The notes: generated by a model not told the origin, from the sequence alone. Shown: positions 8,231 to 18,372, counted from the first letter of the stretch. The stretch: 64,000 nt of DNA from Cellulomonas fimi (GCF_012952065.1 NZ_JABCJJ010000003.1:1-64000), one strand, 5' to 3'. Numbers and translations: made by a program.

Positions 8231-8666
8231 GGCCGCGCGTGCCGAGCTTGGTCGCGGACCAGTCGGCGGCGATCGAGAACGTGCTCGTGGCGTGGAGGCC
8301 CGTGGTCGTCGCGGCCTCCTCGATGTCGCTGTGGCTCACGTGACCGGGGCGACCGGGCTTGAGGGTGAAGATCCAGATCTGCCCCGTGTCCTCGAGCACC
8401 GTCTGCACGTCGACGAGCGTGTCCGCCAGGTCGCCGTCGTCCTCGCGCCACCAGAGCACGACGCCGTCCGTGACGTCGTCGTAGTCCTCGTCGACGAGCT
8501 CGGAGCCGGTGAGGTCCTCGATCGCGGTGCGGAGCGCCTCGTCGACGTCGTCCGACCACCCGAACTCCTGAACGACCTGGCCGGCGGTGAAGCCGAGTCG
8601 GCTCGCGCCCTGAGACGCCGCGGCGTCCCCCGTCGGGCTCGCGCTGGAAGACACGTGCAGGCCCAT
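8220..8666 (-). CDS. DUF3052 domain protein
   Basis: The 148-aa protein (from ATG 8666, MGLHVSSSASP) contains the DUF3052 core: RLGFTAGQVVQEFGWSDDVDE, then TGSELVDEDYDDVTDGVVLWWREDDGDL and ILVD-type segments up to the end. This family is restricted to Actinomycetota and unknown in function; it is often found between aceE and a peroxiredoxin gene, as here. An alternative in-frame ATG at 8717 would add 17 residues; the shorter start is preferred because the first conserved residues come after it, though the GAGAAGG site is very close to it. Confidence 0.85.
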   Translation of the reverse strand: MGLHVSSSASPTGDAAASQGASRLGFTAGQVVQEFGWSDDVDEALRTAIEDLTGSELVDEDYDDVTDGVVLWWREDDGDLADTLVDVQTVLEDTGQIWIFTLKPGRPGHVSHSDIEEAATTTGLHATSTFSIAADWSATKLGTRGRGR

Positions 8667-8807
8667 TCCCTTCTCGTCGTCGCCCGGCCCTTGGTGCGGC
8701 CCGAGCACTGTCCGCACACGCTAGCCCACCGCGGGTCGGGTCGGCGTGGCAAGCCTCCCAGGCGAGCCGGTGTCACGGACGTCACGCGAGCCCGCGAGGC
8801 GCTGCGT

Positions 8808-8840
8808 GTGACTTTCGCTCACGGAAGGTCAGAGAATAGG
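8808..8840 (+). promoter_or_regulatory. Candidate aceE promoter
   Basis: A GTGACT hexamer at 8808-8813 is followed 18 bp later by GAGAAT (8832-8837), a fair match to a housekeeping -35/-10 pair, about 100 bp before the aceE start and divergent from the DUF3052 gene. Assigned by eye only. Confidence 0.3.
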
Positions 8841-8940
8841 AGCACTACCGAGACATGCGGGGCTCACAGTCTCCCGACGCCTCGGTCCGATGCTGCACCG
8901 GGGCCCATCCGTCCCTGCCGCAGACGAGACGCTAGGAGCG

Positions 8941-11685
8941 ATGGTGGCTTCGTACGAAGAGACCGGACCGCTGATCAACGGCCTGCTCAGCCAGGTGCCC
9001 GACATCGACCCGGCCGAGACCGGTGAGTGGGTCGAGTCCCTGGACGGCCTGATCGACGACCGTGGGGGCCCGCGGGCCCGGTACGTCCTGCTCAACCTGC
9101 TGAAGCGGGCCCGGGAGCGCAACGTCGCGATCCCGATGCCGTTCACGACGCCGTACGTCAACTCGATCGGCGTGCACGAGGAGCCCTACTTCCCCGGCGA
9201 CGAGGCGCTCGAGCGGCGCTACCGCTCGTGGATCCGCTGGAACGCCGCCGTGATGGTGACCCGGGCGCAGCGGCCCGGCATCGCCGTCGGCGGCCACATC
9301 TCCTCGTACGCGTCGGTCGCGACGCTCTACGAGGTGGGCTTCAACCACTTCTTCCGGGGCAAGGACCACCCCGGCGGGGGCGACCAGATCTACTTCCAGG
9401 GTCACGCCTCGCCCGGCATCTACGCCCGCGCCTTCCTCGAGGGCCGGCTGAGCGAGCACCAGCTGGACGGGTTCCGGCAGGAGCTCTCGCACCCGGGCGG
9501 CGGCATGCCGTCGTACCCGCACCCGCGGCTCATGCCGGACTTCTGGGAGTTCCCGACGGTCTCGATGGGGCTCGGTCCCGCGTCCGCCATCTACCAGGCG
9601 TGGACCAACAGGTACCTGCACAACCGCGGGATCAAGGACACCGCGCAGCAGCACGTGTGGGCCTTCCTGGGCGACGGCGAGATGGACGAGCCCGAGAGCC
9701 GCGGCATGCTCCAGCACGCCGCCCAGCAGTCGCTCGACAACCTCACGTTCGTGGTCAACTGCAACCTGCAGCGTCTCGACGGCCCGGTCCGGGGCAACGG
9801 CAAGATCATCCAGGAGCTCGAGGCGCAGTTCCGCGGCGCCGGCTGGAACGTCATCAAGGTCGTCTGGGGCCGCGAGTGGGACAAGCTCCTCAACGCCGAC
9901 AAGGACCGCTCGCTCATCAACCTGATGAACAACACGCCCGACGGCGACTACCAGACGTACAAGGCCAACGACGGCGCGTTCGTCCGCGAGCACTTCTTCG
10001 GCCGTGACCCGCGCACCAAGAAGCTCGTCGAGAACATGACCGACGACGAGATCTGGCGGCTCAGCCGCGGCGGCCACGACTACCGCAAGATCTACGCCGC
10101 GTACACCGCCGCGATGGCGCACACCGGCCAGCCGACCGTGATCCTCGCGCACACGATCAAGGGCTACGGGCTCGGGTCGGGGTTCGCCGCGCGCAACGCG
10201 ACGCACCAGATGAAGAAGCTCAAGTCCGACGACCTGAAGACGCTCCGCGACTCCCTGCGCATCCCGATCACCGATGAGCAGATCGACGCCGACCCGTACC
10301 AGCCGCCGTACTTCAACCCCGGTGCGGAGGCGCCCGAGATCCAGTACATGCTCGAGCGGCGCCGCGCGCTCGGCGGGTTCCTGCCCGAGCGCCGGACCTC
10401 GTACAAGCCGGTCGAGCTCCCGCCCGCGTCGTCGTACGACCTGCTCGCCAAGGGCTCGGGTCACCAGGAGGTCGCCACGACGATGGCGCTCGTGCGTCTG
10501 TTCAAGGACCTCATCAAGGACAAGCAGTTCGGCCACCGCATCGTGCCGATCGTGCCCGACGAGGCCCGGACCTTCGGGCTCGACTCGATCTTCCCCTCGG
10601 CGAAGATCTTCAACACCCAGGGACAGCACTACCTCGCGGTCGACCGCGACATGATGCTGTCCTACAAGGAGTCCGAGGCTGGGCAGCTCATGCACACCGG
10701 CATCAACGAGGCCGGCTCGGCAGCCGCGTTCCAGGCCGTCGGCACCTCGTACGCCACGCACGGCGAGGTCCTGGTCCCGTTCTACTTCTACTACTCGATG
10801 TTCGGGTTCCAGCGGACGGGCGACCAGTTCTGGGCGGCCGGCGACCAGATGACCCGCGGCTTCCTCGTCGGGGCCACGGCCGGTCGCACGACGCTGACCG
10901 GTGAGGGCCTCCAGCACGCGGACGGCCACTCGCCGCTGCTGGCGGGCACCATGCCGCACGTCGTGCACTACGACCCGGCCTACGGGTACGAGATCCGGCA
11001 CATCGTGCGGGATGGCCTCCAGCGGATGTACGGCGACGACGGGCGCGACCCCGACGTGGTCTACTACCTGACCGTCTACAACGAGCCGATGCTCCAGCCG
11101 GCGGAGCCGGACGGCGTCGACGTCGAGGGCATCCTGCGGGGCATCCACCTGGTCTCGCCGGCCGAGGGCGACGGTCCGCGCGCCCAGATCCTCGCGTCCG
11201 GGGTCGCGGTGCTCTGGGCGCTCGAGGCGCAGCGGATCCTCGCCGAGGACTGGGGCGTGCGGGCAGCGGTCTGGTCGGTCACGAGCTGGAACGAGCTGCG
11301 CCGGGACGGTCTCGCCGCCGAGGAGCACGCCTTCCTCCACCCGGGTGCCGAGCCGCGCGTCGCGTACCTGACGCAGAAGCTGTCCGAAGCCGAGGGGCCC
11401 TTCGTCGCGACGACGGACTTCAACCACCTGGTGCCCGACCAGGTGCGTCAGTGGGTCCCGGGCACGTTCGCGACGCTCGGCGCGGACGGGTTCGGGTTCT
11501 CCGACACCCGGCCCGCGGCGCGGCGCCACTTCAAGATCGACGGCCCCTCGACCGCCGTGCGCGTGCTCCAGCAGCTCGCGCGTGACGGCAAGGTCGCGGC
11601 TGACGCCCCGGCCCAGGCGATCGACCGGTACCGCCTCGGGGACGTCACGGCCGGCACCTCCGGGAGCGCGGGCGGGGACGCCTGA
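8941..11685 (+). CDS. aceE: Pyruvate dehydrogenase E1 component, homodimeric type
   Basis: The 914-aa product (start ATG 8941, TAGGAG just upstream) begins [23 protein letters not shown] like actinobacterial AceE. It is the TPP-dependent E1 that decarboxylates pyruvate and passes acetyl groups to the lipoyl E2. The TPP motif [10 protein letters not shown]...NCNLQ is near residues 240-280, and the C-terminal transketolase-like domain includes TDGF..SDTR..RRHF near 840-860. Length matches E. coli AceE (887 aa). An in-frame ATG at 8890 would add 17 residues with no family similarity. The gene is monocistronic and followed by a strong terminator. E2 and E3 genes are not in the window, which is usual in actinobacteria. 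Confidence 0.97.
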   Translation: MVASYEETGPLINGLLSQVPDIDPAETGEWVESLDGLIDDRGGPRARYVLLNLLKRARERNVAIPMPFTTPYVNSIGVHEEPYFPGDEALERRYRSWIRWNAAVMVTRAQRPGIAVGGHISSYASVATLYEVGFNHFFRGKDHPGGGDQIYFQGHASPGIYARAFLEGRLSEHQLDGFRQELSHPGGGMPSYPHPRLMPDFWEFPTVSMGLGPASAIYQAWTNRYLHNRGIKDTAQQHVWAFLGDGEMDEPESRGMLQHAAQQSLDNLTFVVNCNLQRLDGPVRGNGKIIQELEAQFRGAGWNVIKVVWGREWDKLLNADKDRSLINLMNNTPDGDYQTYKANDGAFVREHFFGRDPRTKKLVENMTDDEIWRLSRGGHDYRKIYAAYTAAMAHTGQPTVILAHTIKGYGLGSGFAARNATHQMKKLKSDDLKTLRDSLRIPITDEQIDADPYQPPYFNPGAEAPEIQYMLERRRALGGFLPERRTSYKPVELPPASSYDLLAKGSGHQEVATTMALVRLFKDLIKDKQFGHRIVPIVPDEARTFGLDSIFPSAKIFNTQGQHYLAVDRDMMLSYKESEAGQLMHTGINEAGSAAAFQAVGTSYATHGEVLVPFYFYYSMFGFQRTGDQFWAAGDQMTRGFLVGATAGRTTLTGEGLQHADGHSPLLAGTMPHVVHYDPAYGYEIRHIVRDGLQRMYGDDGRDPDVVYYLTVYNEPMLQPAEPDGVDVEGILRGIHLVSPAEGDGPRAQILASGVAVLWALEAQRILAEDWGVRAAVWSVTSWNELRRDGLAAEEHAFLHPGAEPRVAYLTQKLSEAEGPFVATTDFNHLVPDQVRQWVPGTFATLGADGFGFSDTRPAARRHFKIDGPSTAVRVLQQLARDGKVAADAPAQAIDRYRLGDVTAGTSGSAGGDA

Positions 11686-11724
11686 GCGCAGGCGTCGCCA
11701 CCCGCCGGCGTCGACCGGCAGACA

Positions 11725-11763
11725 CGAGGAGAGGCCCCCGACGACGTCGGGGGCCTCTCCTCG
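11725..11763 (+). terminator. Intrinsic terminator after aceE
   Basis: A perfect 18-bp stem (11725-11742 with 11746-11763) closes on a 3-nt GAC loop, followed by TTCGTTC. Placed 40 bp after the aceE stop, it also faces the convergent gene at 11858 and may act in both directions. Confidence 0.9.
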
Positions 11764-11857
11764 TTCGTTCCCGGTGCGGTTGTCGGTGCCGTGCGGTTCC
11801 CGGCGTCCTGCGCCTTTCGCGTTGCTCGTGCGTCGTGCGAGGTACGACGCAGCCTGC

Positions 11858-12544
11858 CTATGCGCCCGCGTTCTGCTGCTCCGCGCGGCCGACCGCCGAC
11901 TCGAGCTCGGCCTTCAGCTTCGCTATCGCGTCCTGATCCGGATAGAAGTCGAGCGCCTGGAGGTGCTGCCGGGCCTCGACGGGGCGGTCGGCCTCGATCG
12001 CGGCGAGCACGAGGTGGCGACCGATCTCGGGGGTCTGCTCACGCGGCCGCCAGTGCCCGACGCCGAGGCTCAGCGCATCGTTCGGGAGGCCGGCGTCCCG
12101 GAGCACGGCGATCCCCTCGGAGAGCGCCTCGCCCGAGGCGTCCCGCTCGGCCGCGGTGACGAGCCGTCGGATCGTGCCTTCGTGGTCGTCCCGGACCGAC
12201 AGGCGGGCGAGCTCGACCAGCGGGTACCAGGCGCGCGGATGGCCCGCGAGCTCCTCCGCGAGCGACCAGACCGCGAGGTCGGCCGCCTGCTGGCGCTCGT
12301 GCGGGTCCATCGGCGCGGTGAGCGGGTCGCCGTCCGGTCCCGTCTCGGCGGCACGACGCCGGACGATCTCCGCGAGCGCCTGGAAGGCCCGGACGTTGTT
12401 CGGGTCGTCGCTCAGCATCGAGCGCAGCGCGTCCTCGTGCAGCGTGTCGCCGCGTCGGGCGGACGTCGTCGGACGCCGGGCGCCGACCTTGGACGCGGAC
12501 GACGGGCGCCGCATCAGCTGACGCAGGCGAGGAAGCAAAGCCAT
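11858..12544 (-). CDS. TPR-like hypothetical protein
   Basis: The 228-aa protein starts at ATG 12544 (MALLPRLRQLMRR). After a basic N-terminus, residues 45-215 are helical with repeated units such as LSDDPNNVRAFQALAEIVRRR and HPRAWYPLVELARLSVRDD, which resemble tetratricopeptide repeats; each carries the pattern of W/Y, L and A positions expected for TPR helices. No catalytic motif is seen. A conserved actinobacterial protein found between aceE and the fatty-acid synthesis cluster; it probably mediates protein contacts. It runs divergently from fasR. Confidence 0.7.
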   Translation of the reverse strand: MALLPRLRQLMRRPSSASKVGARRPTTSARRGDTLHEDALRSMLSDDPNNVRAFQALAEIVRRRAAETGPDGDPLTAPMDPHERQQAADLAVWSLAEELAGHPRAWYPLVELARLSVRDDHEGTIRRLVTAAERDASGEALSEGIAVLRDAGLPNDALSLGVGHWRPREQTPEIGRHLVLAAIEADRPVEARQHLQALDFYPDQDAIAKLKAELESAVGRAEQQNAGA

Positions 12545-12693
12545 GGAAAAGACCATAGCCGCTCGACCCGACGCCCACCGGTCGACGGCTCACCGGTGCC
12601 GATCGGATGCCGTCCGGATCCACGGCTCGATCGCGCTCCGCCGGCACGGCAGCTTTGTCGCATCCCTACAACGCGCGGCCGTATGCTTCCGGG

Positions 12694-13875
12694 ATGGCCG
12701 CGCAGCCCCCCACGACCGGCACGGACACGCTCCGTCGTCTGCGCGACGGGAGCGGCCTCCTGGGGGCCGCGGCGATGCGGCGCCTCGACGAGGACCTCGC
12801 GTGGTACCGGGCGCTCTCGGCCGAGCACCGCTCGTGGGTCGGCCTGGTCGCGCAGGCGGGCATCAACGCGTTCGTCTCGTGGTACGCCGAGCCGACGACG
12901 CTGCACGGCGTGAGCGAGATCTTCGCGACCGCACCACCCGAGCTGACCCGGTCGATCTCGCTCCAGCACACCCTGCAGCTGGTCCGCGTGATCGTCGACG
13001 TCGTCGAGTCGCACAGCGACCAGCTCGCGGCCCCCGGCGGCGAGCGCGACCTGCGCGAGGCGGTGCTGCGCTACTCGCGCGAGGTGGCGTTCTCGGCCGC
13101 GGAGGTCTACGCGCGGGCGGCCGAGGTCCGGGGCGCGTGGGACGCACGGCTCGAGGCGCTGGTCGTCGACGCGCTGGCCCGTGGCGAGGCCGACGACAAC
13201 CTGCGGTCCCGGGTGGCAGCCCTCGGCTGGAGCGGCCGGGGCTCGACGCTCGTCGTGGTGGGGACGTCGGCAGCACCGCTCGACGACGTCCGCGCAGCCG
13301 AGCTCCGCCGGGCGGTCCGACGTGCCGCCGACGACGCGCTCGTCGGGATCCAGGGTGATCGCCTCGTCATCTTCCTCGGCGGACGAGGCGACCTGCACGC
13401 CGCCGCCGTCTCGCTCCTGCCCCGGTTCGGCGCCGGCCCGGTGGTGCTCGGACCGGTCGTGGCGGGGCTCACCGACTCGGCGAGGTCCGCGCGTGCCGCG
13501 CTCGCCGGGCTCGCCGCGGCACCGGCGTGGGAGGAGGCGCCGCGGCCTGTCGCCGCCGACGACCTGCTCCCGGAGCGGGTCCTGACGGGCGACACCTCGG
13601 CGCGGCGCACTCTCGTCGAGCAGGCGTACCGCCCGCTGGTGGCGAGCACCGGGTCGCTGCTCCAGACCCTGTCCGCCTACCTCGGTGCGGGTCGGTCGCT
13701 CGAGGCGGCGGCGCGCGGCCTGTACGTGCACCCCAACACGGTCCGCTACCGCCTGCGCAAGGTGGCGGAGGTCACCGGGTGGGATCCCCTGGACCCGCGG
13801 GAGTCCTACGTGCTGCAGGTGGCGCTCGCGCTCGGCCGCCTGGAGGACGCCGGTTCGCCGCCCGCGCGCTTGTAG
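12694..13875 (+). CDS. fasR: FasR-like PucR-family regulator of fatty acid synthesis
   Basis: The 393-aa protein starts at ATG 12694. The C-terminus carries the PucR/CdaR helix-turn-helix: LSAYLGAGRSLEAAARGLYVHPNTVRYRLRKV with VHPNTVRYRL as recognition helix, then GWDPLDPRESYVLQVALALGR. The N-terminal domain (about 30-170) matches the FasR type that precedes fabD in streptomycetes and relatives. FasR activates the FAS genes in response to acyl-CoA levels. Its immediate position before fabD-fabH-acpP-fabF makes this assignment firm; binding sites are not experimentally known here. Confidence 0.88.
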   Translation: MAAQPPTTGTDTLRRLRDGSGLLGAAAMRRLDEDLAWYRALSAEHRSWVGLVAQAGINAFVSWYAEPTTLHGVSEIFATAPPELTRSISLQHTLQLVRVIVDVVESHSDQLAAPGGERDLREAVLRYSREVAFSAAEVYARAAEVRGAWDARLEALVVDALARGEADDNLRSRVAALGWSGRGSTLVVVGTSAAPLDDVRAAELRRAVRRAADDALVGIQGDRLVIFLGGRGDLHAAAVSLLPRFGAGPVVLGPVVAGLTDSARSARAALAGLAAAPAWEEAPRPVAADDLLPERVLTGDTSARRTLVEQAYRPLVASTGSLLQTLSAYLGAGRSLEAAARGLYVHPNTVRYRLRKVAEVTGWDPLDPRESYVLQVALALGRLEDAGSPPARL

Positions 13876-13900
13876 GTTCCGGCACTTGTAGAGTTCCGAC
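13869..13900 (+). promoter_or_regulatory. Direct repeat upstream of fabD (candidate regulator site)
   Basis: Two near-identical copies, CTTGTAG-GTTCCGGCA at 13869-13884 and CTTGTAGAGTTCCGACA from 13885, lie in tandem across the fasR stop and 70 bp before fabD. The position fits an operator for FasR in front of the fab operon, but the assignment is inference. Confidence 0.4.
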
Positions 13901-13969
13901 AACGCGGTTCCCCATCCTTGGTGCCCGTCGTGACCCGGCGCGGCCGGACGATCCGGGCACAGTGGACGG

Positions 13970-14959
13970 ATGCTCGTCGTCGCCTGCCCCGGCCAGGGTG
14001 CCCAGTCCCCCGGCATGCTCGCCCCGTGGTTGGAGCTCCCCGGCACGGCCGAGAGGCTCGCGGGGTACTCGGCCGTCGTCGGCCAGGACCTCGCGGCCCA
14101 TGGCACGACGTCGGACGCCGAGACGATCCGCGACACCGCGGTCGCCCAGCCGCTGCTCGTGGCGACCGCGCTCCTGACCGCTCACGTGGTACGCCACGGC
14201 GCGGATCTCCCGAGTGCCTGGGCCGACGTCGTCGCGGGCCACTCGGTCGGTGAGCTGGGCGCGGCGGCGCTCGCCGGCGTGCTGACCGAGTCCGAGGCGC
14301 TGCGCCTCGTCGCGGTGCGGGGCGCCGCGATGGCGCGCGCGGCCGCCGCCACGCCGACCGGGATGAGCGCGGTGCTCGGTGGCGACGCGCAGGAGGTCCT
14401 GGCGCGGATCGCCGAGCTCGAGCTCACCGCGGCCAACGTCAACGGCGGCGGGCAGGTCGTCGCGGCGGGCACGCTCGACGCGCTCGCGAGGCTCGCGTCC
14501 ACGCTGCCCACCCGGGCACGCGTCGTGCCGCTCCAGGTCGCCGGAGCCTTCCACACCCGGTTCATGGAGCCTGCGTCGGACGAGCTGGCCACGGCGGCCG
14601 CGGCCGTGGTGCCCGCGGAGCCGCGCACCCCTCTGCTCTCGAACGCCGACGGCACCGTCGTGCGGTCCGGTGCGCACGCCCTGGGGCGCATCGTCACCCA
14701 GGTGGCCAACCCCGTCCGGTGGGACCTGTGCCAGGCGACGCTGCAGGCTCTGGGCGTCACCGCGCTCCTGGAGCTGGCCCCCGGCGGTGTCCTCACCGGA
14801 CTCGCGCGGCGTACCCTGCCGGGGGTGGAGACGGTGGCCCTGAAGTCGCCGGCCGACCTCGACGCGGCCCGCGACCTGGTCCGACGACACGCCGGGACCT
14901 CCGCCGCGGGCGCGCCCGCTGTGCCTTCGATCCCCGACCGCCAGGAGACCCCGTCGTGA
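13970..14959 (+). CDS. fabD: Malonyl-CoA:ACP transacylase
   Basis: The 329-aa enzyme opens with PGQGAQSPGM and has the nucleophile motif GHSVGELGA (S92), R117 for malonyl carboxylate binding, and the catalytic histidine in AGAFHTRFM (H195). It transfers malonyl from CoA to ACP, feeding FabH and FabF. ATG start at 13970. Its stop overlaps the fabH start by 4 bp (GTGA), so translation is coupled. First gene of the FAS-II operon under the presumed control of FasR. Confidence 0.97.
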   Translation: MLVVACPGQGAQSPGMLAPWLELPGTAERLAGYSAVVGQDLAAHGTTSDAETIRDTAVAQPLLVATALLTAHVVRHGADLPSAWADVVAGHSVGELGAAALAGVLTESEALRLVAVRGAAMARAAAATPTGMSAVLGGDAQEVLARIAELELTAANVNGGGQVVAAGTLDALARLASTLPTRARVVPLQVAGAFHTRFMEPASDELATAAAAVVPAEPRTPLLSNADGTVVRSGAHALGRIVTQVANPVRWDLCQATLQALGVTALLELAPGGVLTGLARRTLPGVETVALKSPADLDAARDLVRRHAGTSAAGAPAVPSIPDRQETPS

Positions 14960-15963
14960 CCCGTGCGACCCTCACGCAGGTGACCGGACCTGCCCACACC
15001 CGCATCCTGGGCCTCGGGGCCGCGCGCGGCGAGGTGACCGTCCCGAACGACGACCTGGTCGAGGCGATCGACTCCTCCGACGAGTGGATCCGCCAGCGCA
15101 CCGGCATCGTGACGCGGCGCCGCGCCGTGAAGGAGACGGGAGTCCTCGACCTCGCCGAGCGCGCCGCGCTGGACGCGCTCGAGAACGCGAGCCTGACCGG
15201 GGCGGACATCGACGCCGTGATCGTCTCGACGACCACGCACTTCCACCAGACGCCCGCCGCCGCCGCGTTCGTCGCCGACCGGATCGGCGCGACGCCGGCC
15301 GCCGCGTACGACGTGTCCGCCGCGTGCGCGGGGTACTCGTACGGGATCGGCCAGGCCGACGCCCTGGTGCGCTCCGGCCTGGCCCGCCACGTCATGGTGA
15401 TCGGCGCCGAGAAGATGAGCGACTTCGTCGACCCGACCGATCGCACGATCTCGTTCCTCCTGGGCGACGGCGCGGGCGCCGTCGTCGTCGGGCCGTCCGA
15501 CACGCCGGGGATCGGCCCCACGATCTGGGGGTCCGACGGCGGCCAGGCGCACGCCATCCGCCAGACGCACTCGTGGCTCGACGTCCGGGACGACCCGGCC
15601 GCCGGCTGGCCGACCCTCCGCCAGGAGGGTCAGAGCGTGTTCAAGTGGGCGGTCTGGCAGATGGCGCCCGTCGCGCAGAAGGCGATGGACGCCGCCGGCG
15701 TCGGCCCTGACGACCTCGACGCGTTCATCCCGCACCAGGCGAACATGCGGATCATCGACCAGATGATCAAGCAGCTGAAGCTGCCCGACAGCGTCGTGGT
15801 CGCGCGGGACATCGCCGACATGGGCAACACCTCGGCGGCCTCGATCCCGCTGGCCGCCGAGCGACTCCTGCGCGAGGGTCAGGTGGGCAGCGGCGCGCTC
15901 GCGCTCCAGATCGGGTTCGGCGCCGGCCTCGTGTACGCGGCGCAGGTCGTCGTCCTCCCCTGA
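14956..15963 (+). CDS. fabH: Beta-ketoacyl-ACP synthase III
   Basis: The 335-aa enzyme has the Cys-His-Asn triad of KAS III: C124 in SAACAGYSYG, H260 in HQANMRI and N291 in GNTSAAS. It condenses an acyl-CoA primer with malonyl-ACP to start fatty acid chains; in actinobacteria branched primers are usual, which sets the iso/anteiso composition. GTG start at 14956 inside the fabD stop. A 52-bp gap separates it from acpP, with a GGAG site before acpP. Confidence 0.97.
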   Translation: MTRATLTQVTGPAHTRILGLGAARGEVTVPNDDLVEAIDSSDEWIRQRTGIVTRRRAVKETGVLDLAERAALDALENASLTGADIDAVIVSTTTHFHQTPAAAAFVADRIGATPAAAYDVSAACAGYSYGIGQADALVRSGLARHVMVIGAEKMSDFVDPTDRTISFLLGDGAGAVVVGPSDTPGIGPTIWGSDGGQAHAIRQTHSWLDVRDDPAAGWPTLRQEGQSVFKWAVWQMAPVAQKAMDAAGVGPDDLDAFIPHQANMRIIDQMIKQLKLPDSVVVARDIADMGNTSAASIPLAAERLLREGQVGSGALALQIGFGAGLVYAAQVVVLP

Positions 15964-16015
15964 GACAATTCAGCGTTCGAGTCGGGTTCCGACACCTTCA
16001 CACCAAGGAGACACG

Positions 16016-16264
16016 ATGGCGTACAACGAGCAGGAGATCCTGGCCGGGCTGGCCGAGATCGTCAGCGAGGAGACCGGGCTTCCGACGGACTCCGTCCTGC
16101 CCGAGAAGTCCTTCACCGACGACCTCGACATCGACTCGCTGTCGATGATGACCATCGTCACGCTCGCCGAGGAGAAGTTCTCCGTGCGGATCCCCGACGA
16201 CGAGGTCAAGAACCTCGCCACCGTCGGTGACGCCGTCTCCTTCATCTCGGGCGCCCAGGCGTAG
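16016..16264 (+). CDS. acpP: Acyl carrier protein
   Basis: The 82-aa acidic protein has the phosphopantetheine attachment motif DLDIDSLSM with S41, and the normal ACP four-helix length. AAGGAGACACG precedes ATG 16016. It carries growing acyl chains for FabD, FabH and FabF of the same operon. It is one of three actinobacterial-type FAS-II genes that always accompany fabH and fabF. Confidence 0.97.
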   Translation: MAYNEQEILAGLAEIVSEETGLPTDSVLPEKSFTDDLDIDSLSMMTIVTLAEEKFSVRIPDDEVKNLATVGDAVSFISGAQA

Positions 16265-16350
16265 CACCGCCACGATCGCCCTGCGGTCGGGCGCCCGGCT
16301 CCCAGGAGTCGGCGCCCGACCCGCCCCCGAACCGTCCACAGGAGCACGTC

Positions 16351-17595
16351 ATGACCAGCGCATCCGACGTCGTCATCACCGGTCTCGGCGCGACCACGCC
16401 GCTCGGCGGTGACGTCGACAGCACCTGGAAGGCCTCGCTCGCCGGCCGGTCCGGGGTCCGCACGCTCGACAACGACTGGGCGGAGAAGTACGAGATTCCC
16501 GTCTCCTTCGCCGGGACGCTCGCGGTCCCCTCGGCCGACGTGCTCACCCGTCCCGAGACCAAGCGCATGGACCCGTCCGCGCAGTACGCCATCGTGGCCG
16601 CGCGCGAGGCGTGGGTCGACGCCGGGGCGCCGGAGGTCGACGGCGACCGGCTCGGCGCTGTGGTCGCGTCGGGCATCGGCGGCGTCTGGACCCTGCTCGA
16701 CGGCTGGGACACCATCCGCGAGAAGGGCGCGCGCCGCGTGCTGCCCCTCACCGTGCCGATGCTCATGCCGAACTCCCCGGCCGCCAACGTCTCGATCGAG
16801 TTCGGCGCGCGGGCCGGGACGCACGCGCCGGTGTCGGCGTGCGCCTCGGGCGCCGAGGCGATCGCCTACGGCGTGCAGATGATCCGCACGGGCCGCGCCG
16901 ACGTCGTCATCGCCGGTGGCACCGAGGCCGCCGTGCACCCCATGCCGATCTCGGCCTTCGCCGCCATGAAGGCGTTGTCCACGCGCAACGACGACCCGGC
17001 GGGCGCCTCCCGTCCCTACGACGTGACGCGCGACGGCTTCGTGCTCGGCGAGGGCGCGGGCGTCGTCGTGCTCGAGAGCGCGGAGCACGCCGCCGCGCGG
17101 GGTGCACGGGTGTACGGCCGCGTCAGCGGGCTCGGCATGAGCTCGGACGCGCACCACATCGCCGCACCCGAGCCGACCGGCGCCGGGCAGACCGCCGCCA
17201 TGCAGCGCGCGCTCGAGGACGCCGGGATCAGCGCGAGCGACATCGTGCACGTCAACGCGCACGCCACGTCGACGCCGCTCGGCGACATGATCGAGGCGCG
17301 CGGGATCCGCGCGCTCCTCGGTCCGCACGCCGACCAGGTCGCGCTGTCCGCGACCAAGTCGATGATGGGTCACCTGCTCGGGGCGGCGGGCGCGGTCGAG
17401 ACCATCCTGGCGGTCCTGGCGCTGCGCGAGCGGACCGCTCCCCCGACCATCAACGTGACGGAGCCGGAGCCCGAGCTCGAGGTCGACCTCGTGCGGGACA
17501 CGCCTCGGGACCTGCCGGCGGGCCAGATCGCCGCGATCAACAACTCGTTCGGCTTCGGCGGGCACAACGTGGCGCTGGTGCTCACCAGCACCTGA
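16351..17595 (+). CDS. fabF: Beta-ketoacyl-ACP synthase II
   Basis: The 414-aa thiolase-fold enzyme has C164 in VSACASGAEA, H304 in NAHATSTPLGD, K336 in SATKSMMGH and H341, the KAS II catalytic set. It elongates acyl-ACP with malonyl-ACP. AGGAG precedes ATG 16351. It closes the operon, 86 bp after acpP, with a palindromic terminator beyond its stop. Confidence 0.97.
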   Translation: MTSASDVVITGLGATTPLGGDVDSTWKASLAGRSGVRTLDNDWAEKYEIPVSFAGTLAVPSADVLTRPETKRMDPSAQYAIVAAREAWVDAGAPEVDGDRLGAVVASGIGGVWTLLDGWDTIREKGARRVLPLTVPMLMPNSPAANVSIEFGARAGTHAPVSACASGAEAIAYGVQMIRTGRADVVIAGGTEAAVHPMPISAFAAMKALSTRNDDPAGASRPYDVTRDGFVLGEGAGVVVLESAEHAAARGARVYGRVSGLGMSSDAHHIAAPEPTGAGQTAAMQRALEDAGISASDIVHVNAHATSTPLGDMIEARGIRALLGPHADQVALSATKSMMGHLLGAAGAVETILAVLALRERTAPPTINVTEPEPELEVDLVRDTPRDLPAGQIAAINNSFGFGGHNVALVLTST

Positions 17596-17660
17596 CGACG
17601 TGCCGCGAGTGAAGAGTCGGCCGCTCGGCCCGCCCTTCGCGCTCGCCCGGATCCGAGACA

Positions 17661-17684
17661 TCCCGGGTCCGCCCGGACCCGGGA
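17661..17684. terminator. Palindromic terminator between fabF and the DUF3145 gene
   Basis: TCCCGGGTCC (17661-17670) and GGACCCGGGA (17675-17684) form a perfect 10-bp stem with a 4-nt GCCC loop between the two convergent genes, so it can stop transcription from both sides. No T-run is present. Confidence 0.7.
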
Positions 17685-17699
17685 CGTCCCGGCCCGACG

Positions 17700-18200
17700 T
17701 CAGCCGACGCGGTGGAGCCAGCGCACCGGTGCGCCAGCGCCGGCGTACCGGAACGGCTCGAGCTCGTCGTCCCACGCCTGGCCCAGCGCGAGGTCGAGGT
17801 CCGCGCGGAGCCGGGCGGCGTCGTGGCCGTGCGCGAGCGCGGCGCGGATCCGGTCCTCGGGCACGACGACGTTGCCGTGCACATCGGTCGCCGCATGGAA
17901 GATGCCGAGCTCCGGCGTGTGGCTCCAGCGCGCGCCGTCGGCGCCGTGGCTGGCCTCCTCCGTGACCTCGTAGCGCAGGTGCGCCCAGCCGCGGAGCGCG
18001 GACGTCAGGCGGGCGCCGGTCCCCTGCGGGCCCTGCCACGAGTGCTCCGCGCGGAACAGGCTCGGCGCAGCGGGCTGCTCGGTCCAGTCCAGGCTCAGGC
18101 GCGCGCCGAGGACACCGCCGGCTGCCCACTCGATGTGCGGGCACAGCGCTCGCGGTGCTGAATGCACGAAAAGTACACCGCGGGTGATGACACCAGCCAT
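17700..18200 (-). CDS. DUF3145 domain protein
   Basis: The 166-aa protein starts at ATG 18200 behind CAGGAGGGA. It matches the actinobacterial DUF3145 family: RGVLFVHSAPRALCPHIEWAAG at the N-terminus and FRYAGAGAPVRWLHRVG at the end. Family function is unknown; the gene is a constant neighbour of the FAS-II operon in actinobacteria, suggesting a link to envelope or lipid biology, but this is inference. No membrane segments or catalytic motifs are obvious. Confidence 0.88.
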   Translation of the reverse strand: MAGVITRGVLFVHSAPRALCPHIEWAAGGVLGARLSLDWTEQPAAPSLFRAEHSWQGPQGTGARLTSALRGWAHLRYEVTEEASHGADGARWSHTPELGIFHAATDVHGNVVVPEDRIRAALAHGHDAARLRADLDLALGQAWDDELEPFRYAGAGAPVRWLHRVG

Positions 18201-18372
18201 GTCGTCCCTCCTGACGGGTCGAGGTTCGTCTTCCCCAACGACCTCATCCCTGACGGGAGGGGCACGGTTTCGCGGCGTGCTGTGGCGCCATCATGCCCCA
18301 TCCGGGCGGTCCCGGGCTACAGCGATGTGGTTCGGCGGCCCAGGAGCGCGCGGGGTCCGCAGCTCAGGTGGG

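Noticed and set aside
8932-11529. 865-aa minus-strand frame opposite aceE
   Set aside because: Antisense shadow of aceE; His/Val/Arg-biased, without any motif.
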